DNA of 12,710 nucleotides from Larix sibirica (taxonomy: Eukaryota; Streptophyta; Pinopsida; Pinales; Pinaceae). The DNA lies in contig NWUY0300043331.1 of the NCBI GenBank assembly GCA_004151065.3, positions 1 to 12,710 on the forward strand. The letters are read 5' to 3'. Under the pieces are notes generated by a model. That model was not told the DNA's origin. It searched no databases and was given only the letters and a program-made list of their open reading frames with translations. A program made the position numbers and the translations under genes. Of the stretch, positions 1-8,783 are shown piece after piece. The number at the start of each line of letters is the position of its first letter. Position 1 is the first letter of the stretch.

Positions 1-1255
1 AGTTGCTAGATCCTACTGCAGATTATCACATCATTCCATTGAGATGAATCATGAACTCTTTCACTATTGGAAACCACCACTCCCTAAAAAAACACTGACT
101 TAGATTGCTAGTGAGGATACACACACATCTCCATTGAGAAATCTGAAGGTAGCACAACCTCTGCCCTACATACTAAATAATTAATAGTTGTGATTACATA
201 CCTTGATTCTATATAACATGACAGTGGATTAATAGTTCCAACAAAATCCACTACCTAGTGTTGAAATGGTTCCCCGGCCACAATAGGTCATAATAACATT
301 TCATTCCTCATAGAATAACATCCCACATGTTGGAAAACATCATATTTCTTAGCATACTATGTGGCATCTATAAATAAATTCATCCACCAAATCCCTACAT
401 GTAGCACCATCCACACAATAACCTTACCTCTATAGTTTCTACCACACTTGACATCATGGATTTCCCACTATACCGTTGGTTTCTCATGATCCAACCTACA
501 TGTCCAAGGAATCCTAATTGTAGCCAATTCAAACAACTACCTTGTTATCAAGTGGTCCCACATGTAACACTAGCTACCTTGAACTCTATCATTGACCATA
601 ATCATCAATTGCCAAAACCTCAACTAAGGGATTCGATTATTTATGCAAAAAATTCCATAATGATTTCCATATGAAAGAGATTGAGATCGAGCAATTCATT
701 AATTGTCCTCATAGTTTCCTCATGATATACTTGTGAAGCTAATCTGACCCAAGATTATGCTTCCTTAGCTTCACAACTGCTTTGAAATCAAATTCTTGGA
801 ACTATAATATCCAATGGTGTATTCACCCCTATAGTTATGGATTATTTTCCAAATACTTCAACACCAAGTGATTTGTCAAGAACATGAATGGTTGAACTAG
901 GATGTAATGTCTAAACTTTTAGAGCACATACACCATGGCCGACTGTTACAACACCGACCCATCCCATTCTATGGTAGTGTAGTTTCACTCAATTCATGAT
1001 AATTTTTTGCTTGCAAAATAGACCAAGGGATCTAATGATCTAAAATGGATCAAAATAATTCCAGATCCTACATGTGGACTATAAGTCCCTTGTTTACCGA
1101 TCATATTGGTATAAATCCATGTTGAATCCATGACCTTGAAGACATTTTCTCACTTTGATGAGAAATCTATAATGTCCCTAACCAAGTCTGGGCTAATTTT
1201 TTGTTGATTGGTTGTAAAGTGGTTTAGAACTTTTGTCAAACACTTAGATCACTGT
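1..1255 (-). pseudogene. Ty3/gypsy pol remnant (RNase H and integrase), internally deleted
   Basis: Minus-strand decayed polyprotein of a Ty3/gypsy LTR retrotransposon. From 1020 to about 730 a single frame reads YFASKKLS, NYTTIEWDG, KFRHYIL, HLVLKYLENN, FQEFDFKAVVK and LGSD, the order seen in gypsy RNase H (family pattern FASR.LS / NYTT.E.E / KFRHYL / TDH.AL.YL / QEFDF). About eleven stops interrupt it, but no frameshift is needed. Near 321-344 YDVFQHVG resembles the integrase zinc-finger segment CDVCQ, with both cysteines lost. From about 288 to 180 PIVAGEPFQH then VVDFVGTINP matches the start of the integrase core, including the first Asp of the DDE triad. RNase H begins only about 240 bp from the primer-binding site, so gag, protease and most of reverse transcriptase are absent. 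The element continues past the left edge. Family assignment is firm; the lineage is not resolved. Confidence 0.85.
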
Positions 1256-1440
1256 GCTCTAATACCACTGAAATATACCCCTTATTGTCTGCTAATTTGG
1301 GACTAAATTTAATTCTCTTTTGGTTCGCAAATTTTGTCAATCAATTGCCAGTTACACTCTTCCTTAATTGTTGATTAGTTTATGTACGAACTGTTTATGG
1401 GTTTTATTCTTCTTGGGTTTAGAATTTTTGTCAAACACTT
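1221..1440. repeat. 25-bp direct repeat pair spanning the LTR/primer-site junction
   Basis: The 25 bases at 1221-1245 recur at 1416-1440 with one difference (24 of 25 identical; shared core TTTTGTCAAACACTT). The period is 195 bp. One copy is just inside the element, after the primer-binding site, and the other lies within the LTR. Confidence 0.8.
1256..1267 (-). other. Primer-binding site for initiator tRNA-Met
   Basis: On the minus strand this reads TGGTATTAGAGC, matching 11 of 12 bases of the plant initiator-Met tRNA primer site TGGTATCAGAGC. It lies one base after an LTR-type CA terminus (1270-1269) and just before the gypsy pol remnant in the same orientation. This fixes the element's direction and the inner edge of its 5' LTR. 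Confidence 0.85.
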
Positions 1441-1971
1441 CAATTCCCAAAGGGATAGAATACTTCAGATATCATACAAAGGAATTTATTCAATAAAGAT
1501 TGATTCCAATAGGTATTTATTGCATCTAAATGCTAAAGACAATCCACAAATATTATGTTAACGTACTGTAGAATTTGTTACAACTAGAATAACAATTACA
1601 TCATCATTAAATTCAAACTAAGAACCAAGGGACAGACTTGTAGATTACAATCCAGGATGGAGATCCTTATTTGTAGTATTAACTCTCCTTTAATGATTTG
1701 GAAATGATAATTAAGAGCAACAAAATAATGGGAAATCCTCAAGAATGGAAGCCAACAATGTACAACAGTAATATATTCCTCTTCTCCTCAACTTGGAAGT
1801 GATTGTAGGTTCCAACAAGGTGTTATAGCATGATTTTCCACATCTCTGCAACATGCCTTTTGTCAGTTGATTTACATCATTGCATACTTCATTGTCCTGT
1901 TACGATTCAATCCCCATTATCCTTTCTCAGTCAAACTTTCAAAAAATCCCAAATTTATACAGGGACATTAC
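1269..1971 (-). repeat. Probable 5' LTR of the minus-strand Ty3/gypsy element
   Basis: The inner end is well supported: minus-strand GGGGTATATTTCA stops in CA one base before the primer-binding site. The outer end is a guess. At 1971-1961 the minus strand reads GTAATGTCCCT, which resembles LTR starts of the TGTAATGTCCC type with the first bases altered, giving an LTR near 0.7 kb. Two minus-strand AATAAA words (1521-1516 and 1490-1485) sit where an LTR polyadenylation signal could lie. The partner LTR would be beyond the left edge, so the length cannot be confirmed here. Confidence 0.55.
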
Positions 1972-3513
1972 CTATGCATTACTAGCCCGCGTCCATGCAA
2001 TTCTCTAGTGTCTAGCCCGTGTTCCCCCTAAAGGTAAAAAAATAATAGAAATAAATTTCGGGAAACATGAAAACAGTTTCATGGTTCTTCAACTGTCCTT
2101 TTCCCGTAAATAACTAATTGAACTTCCCTATATGCCTCCCCAAAAGTATAAAAGAGGAGAGAGGAAGCATGAGAGGTAGGAGAAGAAAGAAGAAGCACCC
2201 GTATGATGCTCTTTTGCACATTGAGTTCATAAATCCTATTTTCCCAGGGCTTCAATTAAAACCCCCATATCTGGAAATCTACATTTCCAGCATTCTCCAT
2301 TTTTTTCTTTCCAAGAAGCTCTTATATTGTTTTATTTGGGAATGACCTTGGAGTATTGAAGAGGAGTTTATGTGTGTGTCTTGGGATGGAGGAACTCAGC
2401 ATCTAGTTTTAAAATAGTGCCGTAGTCGAGATCAAGTGAAATCTATCTTGTATCTTGTTGTTGTTTTTTATAAAGAATTCTCTTTCCTATCCAATAATGT
2501 GTTAATTAAGTTGTTCTTCATTATCTTGTAAATTCAACACACTCATTTGCAATTGAATCATTATATTTGCAATTCTCTACTTGCATCTTTTTCCTTGTTT
2601 GTGACTATATATATTTAAAGATACATTAGCAGCAAAGTTTAGAAGAGGGATCTTTTACAAACATTGGACCCAAGGTAGAAAATATTTTCTTGTTTCTAAA
2701 TTCTATCTTGAACTATAAATTGATTTAGATTGCATTTATTGGTAAGATTGTTTGAATTGTTATGGGGCACCACTCTATAGTAACTTATCCCAAAAGGTTA
2801 CTAGGGATTAATTTCCCGAAACAGAACTAACGACTCACCATGGGGCATTATCTCCATTTTGGGTTGTTAGGGTTTTTTTGGTGCTTTTTTTATTTTGCTT
2901 GTTTTTTGTTTGATTCAGTCTGTTTTTTGAAGATATCATATGTTAGCTTAGTAATTGCTCATTTTAGAACCCTTATAGGAAGGAAATTTTTTGTCTAGGT
3001 TGTGATTTTTCCCATGCATGTACGCGGGCTGTTGTGAGCACATGCGCATTTTTGGCCTGTATTTTTCTCTTTTTTTGAAAAAATATTATTTTTTCCCAGG
3101 AACGCGACCTAGACGCTAGACAGACACATCCACGCGAGATGCCATTGCATAGCCCATGTTCATCAAATTTTCCTTTTTCTTCAGTTTTATGTTTAAGGAG
3201 TTGGGAATGTGGGTTGTTGATTTGTCTAAATTCACTGTAAAAAGTTAAGTCTCTGTTGATTTGTTTAGAAATTGACTTCCTTCCGAGAACGATTTTTTTT
3301 CTTTAAGGCCAATTTGAGTTTTTGTGGAATTTTTCTATTATTTTTCATCCACGGTTCTTGTTTCTCTCAGTTTTTTACTGGTTGTTTGATCCAAGTTTTT
3401 AAAAAATCAGATCTGTTCCTTGTTCTTTTTCTTATAGAAGAAATAAAATTTTAAAAAAATTCCTTTCAGACCTTGTAAAGAAATTTTTTTGTTTTTCTTT
3501 GTTGCTTTGTGTG
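1972..3513. other. AT-rich stretch without a recognisable gene
   Basis: No frame on either strand shows a protein family I recognise; the few open frames are short and of low complexity. The second half (about 2870-3510) is strongly T-rich on the plus strand. There is an inverted pair of near-identical GC-rich 15-mers (1984-1998 and 3016-3030). The interval could be old LTR or intron-like sequence, but nothing in it decides that. Confidence 0.5.
2147..2154 (+). promoter_or_regulatory. TATA-box-like sequence
   Basis: TATAAAAG followed by a purine-rich GAGGAGAGAGGAAG stretch resembles a plant core promoter or an LTR promoter. No coding frame follows, and in AT-rich DNA such a match can arise by chance. 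Confidence 0.2.
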
Positions 3514-3700
3514 CATTGAAAAAGTTGAAAGAAAACTTTGTTTTTTAAATCATTTTCCGTTTCAGTCATTTACAAAACAAAAGAAAAAGAGTGTACAAAT
3601 TTTAGATTACTTTCTTTGCATACATTAAAAAGAAAAAGAAGTTACAACTTTTAAAATTTATTTTCTTTCCATAAAACGAGAAAGAAAAAGCAACCATATT
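3514..3700. repeat. Diverged ~52-bp tandem repeat, about 3.5 units left of the LINE
   Basis: Units begin at 3514, 3567, 3619 and 3670 (spacings 53, 52 and 51). Each starts with CAT, has an A-rich part with an AAAGAAAAAG-like core about 10-15 bases in, and ends in a T-rich CTTTC/G-like segment. The fourth unit is cut by the LINE at 3700 and resumes at 11024. More diverged sequence of the same texture follows to about 11130. Confidence 0.6.
3684..3700. repeat. Target-site duplication, left copy
   Basis: GAAAAAGCAACCATATT here matches GAAAAAGAAACCATATT at 11007-11023 in 16 of 17 bases. The copies abut the LINE A-tail on this side and its G-rich 5' start on the other, as expected for target-primed reverse transcription. 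Confidence 0.9.
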
Positions 3701-4160
3701 TTTTTTTAAGAAAAAAAGACCATCATTCTATTATAGTAGGATCAAAAGTACAGTAAGCATATTTACAATAAGCTGGGTGCTTAAGCAGCCACCACAGAGA
3801 TCAAAACTATCCTTAGCAGCATAAACCTGCAACCAGAAAACAGAGATCAGCGGTATTACAATCCCGAATCGAGCTATAAAGGCGAAACCACTTACTATCA
3901 TCAGTCGGGAAACTACCATCAATCGAAAAAATGCAAGTATTACTAAACCCCCATTCCTACCAAAATTCAAACCCCCATTACAAAAAAGTAATCCAAGAGA
4001 ACAGGCATTACCCAGTGAAAAAACCCAACACCGGAGAACCAGAAAAAAAAAACATTCCAATGATGCCGAAACAAGCTAAAACAAAGAAAATCACCATGCT
4101 TAAAATCACCATGCCGAGAAATCAAAACCCCAACAGAGACCAGTCACAGAGGGGAAGGAA
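3701..4160 (-). other. LINE 3'UTR and short poly(A) tail
   Basis: Read on the minus strand this is T- and G-rich, ending in TCTTTTTTTCTTAAAAAAA before the target-site duplication. A 109-codon open frame (4060-3731) is very hydrophobic and Phe/Leu/Val-rich, as expected from T-rich DNA, and I do not call it a gene. No AATAAA is visible near the tail. Confidence 0.7.
4087..4114. repeat. 15-bp tandem duplication in the LINE 3'UTR
   Basis: AAAATCACCATGC occurs at 4087-4099 and again at 4102-4114. A small slippage-type duplication with no evident role. Confidence 0.75.
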
Positions 4161-4758
4161 TTAACCAGTTGGGCCGGCCTCGTCCTCAATCACCACCACC
4201 GGTGGTACATCAACAGCCACACCCTTACCACAGAGATTATTCTCTTGCGGATTCTCCACTTTTTTAGGTCGGGTGAGGAACAAGATCCCCATGTCAGCCG
4301 CAAACACATCCAGTTTCATGTGAATCTAGTTTGTCTCTTCAACATGATCTTTACAACGCTCCTCCATCTTGGTCATCCGCTGGGAGCCAGACAAGATGTC
4401 AACCCTTGCCTCCATAACCTGGGTGATGAGAGTCTTAGTGACCCACAGCATAATAACGGCCCGATTATACAAAGCCATATGAACCCTTATATTACTTGGG
4501 TCGTGAATCCATTCAGACATAGCAATAGCCTCTGCAGGAAACTCCTCCTCCCCCACCATATGCCACAAATTCTCTTCCAATTCCTCCACCTCTCACTGCA
4601 CATCCTGTGGAAAAAAAAGGGCGAAAGAAAATAGCAGTCACGGCAACGCTCCATTGGTCCCGACTGGGACCTATCCAGACCACATTTCCCCTACCAACAT
4701 TGCTCGTCTCTCCATGAGACCATCTTCCTCGCCTGGTAGGTATCCCTCTCGGCGGCAT
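4161..4758 (-). pseudogene. Possible third ORF of the LINE, downstream of RNase H
   Basis: Starting at ATG 4758 the frame opens with MPPRGIPTRRGRW, an Arg-rich, RGR-containing N-terminus, and runs to about 4620. After an eight-T run on the minus strand (plus-strand A-run 4611-4618) the reading moves by one base into a frame with EELEENLWHMVGEEEFPAEA and then an acidic, helical-looking stretch (MEARVDILSGSQRMTKMEER). This continues through one more stop after HVEETN to VVVIEDEAGPTG and a TAA at 4163-4161. About 199 codons in all, with two internal stops after the shift and one single-base shift. I do not recognise a family. It could be an element-specific ORF3, captured host sequence, or chance open frames in a 3'UTR; amino-acid composition favours coding, but only weakly. 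The homopolymer makes a one-base indel, or a sequencing error, easy to explain. Confidence 0.4.
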
Positions 4759-5158
4759 GTTCATAAGACACTTACTATCGCACTTCACCCTATAACTGGA
4801 CACAAACAAACTCCACCAGGCACCAACGTTACAAAGACTACAGCCACTGTAACTGTTGCCACCCCAAAATGTAGAATTTAAATGGAAGCCGCCCCCTTCG
4901 GCCATTAATTCCATAATAATGGCCCAAACTTTGTAATCATTCACCATGTCCTATTCCCTCATCATCTCAGCAGAACCCGCATCAGTATTACCCATATGAA
5001 TCGTGAGAGGTCGATCTACCATGATCCTCTCAGGCGCCATATCTCCTAACATAATAGTCACAGACGATGGGAAATATACGGATAGCCGAGCAATGGCGCT
5101 ATTATTAAGGTTACCAGAAAACCATCTGTCCAAACCACCCTGAGTAGGGTACCAGCTA
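4759..5158 (-). other. LINE interval between ORF2 stop and possible ORF3
   Basis: One minus-strand frame is open from about 5169 to 4620 except for a single TAG (4953-4951), and it is in phase with the start of the possible ORF3. Its translation (for example PERIMVDRPLTIHMGNTDAG) matches nothing I know. It may be an N-terminal extension of ORF3, an ORF2 tail in another frame, or untranslated. Confidence 0.35.
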
Positions 5159-5284
5159 TTACATACCACCGGGATTCAACATTCTACTACCGCCATTTGT
5201 GGGCTCCTTACCACCTCGGTCACATTCGGCAATCATCAACCATTTGTTACGACACGTTCCTGAGGGTATTTCCAATGCCACCCC

Positions 5285-5704
5285 TTCCCATCCTTCATTA
5301 TGGTTACTGGCACCATGGTTAGCCAGTTCGTTCACCAGACAGTTAGCACTCCTCCTGACATGATGGAAGGTGATGGAGTTGAATGACGCAATGAGATTGC
5401 CAAGACACGTCAGTCACCACGCCAACCTCCACTACGGTGCCAGTTTGGAAGCATGGTTCCCGTTATTAAGTTTTGTGGTGATCTGGATCAACATGTTCGA
5501 ATCCCCCTCCACGATCAAGCTGTTTAAGCTATGCCTGGCCGCTATGCATAATCCCTACAACATGGCTTCACATTCGGCTACATTGTTGGTCTTGCAGCCC
5601 AGATACCCATAGTAACTAAACAGGACCTTTCCCTGGTCGTCGCGAAGAACACCACCATATCCAGCATTCCCCGGGTTACCTTTCGAAGCCCCGTCGAAGT
5701 TTAG
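5285..5704 (-). other. ORF2 C-terminal RNase H domain
   Basis: LNFDGASKGNPGNAGYGGVL gives the first catalytic Asp (codon 5695-5693). NNVAECEAM gives the Glu and VEGDSNML the second Asp. HHVRRSANCLVNELANHGA is the C-terminal motif, where the usual Asp of AD.LAN is Asn. This is the plant RVT_3-type RNase H found at the end of many plant L1 ORF2 proteins. Three stops interrupt it (5557, 5434 and 5416 as first bases). Confidence 0.9.
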
Positions 5705-6089
5705 CTTAATCCAACCCTATAATGGCGGAGACCATACCACTGGACTATCAAGCGAATTACGACCAGTATGGTTGCTTTCGACAAAGCAAGGGAGCGCCTT
5801 AATGCCCCAGGTATGTAGGGTGTTCAACTCATTTTCCAGAATGTTCATGTCCTGTTCCTTCCACATAGTTAATTGCAGATTCTCAGTGATACCACGCTGT
5901 ATATGCCCCCAGACCGTCTTCCAAGTATTATGTTTTCCAGTGAATATACGTTTGTTACGTTCTTTCCAGACTTCCCATAGGATTAAACCAGGAAATAATT
6001 GCCAGACCCGATTCAAAAGTCTCCCTTGGAAGGGGTCTTTCCTCCATTGTTTGACAGTTTCTCTCGGGTCAGTTCTTACTCTATCAGAT

Positions 6090-6380
6090 AGCCAGAAAAA
6101 ATTAGCTCCTTCATCCTATAGCACCGACGAGAAACTGCAACCATCCAAAAGATGAGATATTTTTTCTCCATGATTACCATAAAGGACACAGAGTGAAGGT
6201 CCCTCAAAACCTATCTTCACAATGTTATCCCATGTTAGAATTCTGCCTTTTAGAACCAGCCAAAGGAAAAAAGTGATTTTCGGCCAAAGTTTGGCTCCCC
6301 ACAGTTGTTTCCAAATACTATCCACCGTTTGATTCCTCGAGTAGTCTGCAGGGTGTAAGCTTCCTTAATAGTAAGCATGT
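6090..6380 (-). other. ORF2 zf-RVT-like region
   Basis: LTIKEAY, then (after the one-base shift near 6335) DSIWKQLWGAKLWPKITFFL, GRILTWDNIVKIGF and CVLYGNHGEKISHLLDGC. These follow the plant pattern of an interdomain region ending in a Cys/His cluster (C..C....E...HL...C). The second Cys of the usual pair is Tyr here. A TAG at 6118-6116 stands at the likely Trp after FSSVL. Confidence 0.8.
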
Positions 6381-7209
6381 CTTTGGGGCGGTAACCCCAC
6401 CTTAGAATATCCATACCCCTCTGAGTTTTAATTTGCTAGTTCATCAATATGGCATAGATTTTCCTTCCGGTGTCTTTCCCATAGTTATATGTCCACCATT
6501 TCAGCGGATTCTAGACACGAAAACCTCTGTCATTCGTATCCTCATGCCAATACCGATTCACACTCATCCAATTATGGGACAAAACAAGGGAACCAACCGG
6601 GATAACATTCATCAGAGAAGAAAGAGAGGGCTCTTGTTTCCAGGAATCCAACCAAAGGTTCGCTAAAGACCCTTCACGAATCTCCCAAAAACTGTGTTTC
6701 CTGATTAGCTCACTTCCAGCCCACGCCATATTCCAAATGTGAGATCCTTTCTCCGGTCCATCATCCTGGACCCAGTCATGTTGATTAGTCATCGAAGCAT
6801 ACTTCTTTCCCCAGAAACTAGCTCATTGCTCATTAGTATGAGTAAGCCACCACCACCAAATTTTATCTCCACACACAGTAATGAGTTTCTCCGGATCTCT
6901 AATACCTAAACCTCCTTCTGGCTTAGATTTACATAGAGTTTCCCAATCAACCAAAGGCCACTTCCTATGGTCCACCGTTTCTCCCCACAAAAAGGTATGT
7001 TGGATGTTTCTAATCTCCTTCATAACCGACTTAGTAGAAGCCAGGACAAAAAACAGGTACAAGGGCATAGCTTGCAACACAAATTTCACAAGAACCACTC
7101 TTCCTGGGAGGTTCAAGGATCTAAGTGTCCAATTAGAGAGTTTGTCCTTCATTCAATTTAAAAGGTCTTCCCAGGAGGCCTTTTTTAAAACACCCTCTGA
7201 TAACGGAGC

Positions 7210-8115
7210 ACCGAGATATTTGGTTGGAAGCGAGCTCCTTTTGAACCCTAAGATGCATGTAATGTTCCTCTGACTGATAGGAGGATTGTTAAAGAAAAAA
7301 ACCAAAGACTTATCCATGTTAATAGTCAGCCCCGAGGCTCTTAAAAAAATGTTCAAAGCTTTCTTGATATGTCTAGCTTCCTAGACCGAAGAGTAACCCA
7401 TGAGAAGGGTGTCATCAAAAAACTGTTGGTGGGTTATAGCCTTCTCATAGGGCGAGAACTGAAGACCTTTCATGCTTCCCTGTTCAACTAAATGAGAGAT
7501 GAGTCTGCCAAGACCTTCCATCATAATCACAAAGAGGAAGGTGGATAGAGGATCACCTTGTCAGATACCCCGAGAGGGTTTAAAAACAGTAGACGGATGC
7601 CCATTAATTAGGATGGAGAAAAAAGCCGTGGATGTAAGGTTGGCCATCCATTTAATCCAGATATCACTAAAGCCAAAAGAGCTCATAATTTCTTTCATAT
7701 ACATCTAGTTAAGTTTATCATAAGCTTTTGATAAATCCAACTCTGCTTTCTTAGTACTCCGCAAAGAGTGAAGAATGTCTTGAGCTAGGATAATACCATC
7801 CATAATTTTTCGGCCTTCCACAAATCCATACTATTCCAAGGAGATCAATGAGGGAAGAAGGGGTTTAATTCGATTAGCAAGGACTTTAGTGATGAGTTTA
7901 TAAATGATGTTACAAAGGGAAATCAGTCTAAACAAGTCAACTTTCTCAGCCATCAGAGTTTTAGGGATCAAGGTTAGAAAGGTAGAGTTCAATGCCGGGA
8001 GAACCCCTCTCATTTTACGGGATTCTTATACCACCTGCCAAACTTCATTCTTAATTAAATCCTAGAAAAAATGGAAAAAATTAGCAGTAAAACTATCCGG
8101 CCCTGGGGATTTCCC
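7210..8115 (-). other. ORF2 reverse transcriptase domain
   Basis: GKSPGPDSFTANFF (start near 8115) is followed by FLTLIPK, then [38 protein letters not shown] and LDLSKAYDKLN, with the motif A Asp near residue 584. Next come RGI, a TGA, QGDPLSTFLFV, then HQQFFDDTLLMG with the catalytic Asp pair near residues 691-692, GLTINMDKS and KYLGAPLSEG. All polymerase motifs are in order and the catalytic aspartates are kept. The residue before the Asp pair is Phe rather than the usual Ala or Val. Six stops fall in this stretch (8062 to 7381). Confidence 0.95.
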
Positions 8116-8783
8116 ATCCTCCATTTGGTTGATGGCTATCTCAACTTCCAGGAATTCAATAGGTCGGATAAGCATCTCATTCTGCTCCTCAGTAATAAGC
8201 CGAGGAATAATAGCTTTGATTTCCCTACAAGACTCGGTCCGGTCAACAAGAGGTTCTATAACCACCTCCTTGAAATGATTGACCAGATCCTGTTCAATTC
8301 CTGCATGGGATTCCACTAACACCCCATCACCATTACGCACGTTACAGATCTGGTTATATTGTCTATGCTGAATGGTAGCTCTGTGGAAGAACTTTGTATT
8401 ATGATCCCCATCTTTCAACCAAATATTATAGGATTTTTACTGCCACGGGACCTCTTGCCTTTGAGAAAGAAGACCAGCAAGATGTGTTTCCTCCAAAGCT
8501 AGCTCAGGGTTCACACCTGTCTGCATTATACATTCCTGGACATGTTCCATCTTTAAATCAAGCTTGGATTTTTCTACCAGAATGTTCCCAAAGACATCTT
8601 TATTCCATTTCTTGATCCTTTGTTTGAGCATCTTCAGTTTTTGTTGAAAACAATACATCTTAGTTCCTGAGGGTGGAATAATACTCTACCACCAATCTTC
8701 CACACAAGATGAAAAATATTCATGAGTTAACCATAATTTCTCGAACCTGAAGGGCTTGGTAATTTTCATTCATATATTACTCC

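Noticed and set aside
456-674. 72-codon plus-strand open frame
   Set aside because: It lies antisense to the gypsy pol remnant and has no recognisable motif; a shadow frame.
2640-2690. Possible plus-strand LTR end and primer site near TTACAAACATTGGACCCAAGG
   Set aside because: The match to any plant tRNA 3' end is poor and no coding remnant follows.
3731-4060. 109-codon minus-strand frame in the LINE 3'UTR, very hydrophobic
   Set aside because: Phe/Leu/Val richness follows from T-rich DNA, there is no family match, and it overlaps another frame.
4654-4881. Plus-strand frames over the LINE (for example 4245-4634, 4654-4881, 5772-6155, 6881-7273)
   Set aside because: Antisense shadows of the LINE ORFs; none shows a motif.
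4607-5167. Possible intron from GTATGT at 5164 to CCACAG at about 4608 joining the ORF2 end to the possible ORF3
   Set aside because: Joining these sites does not keep the frame that looks coding downstream; left as an RNA-level question only.
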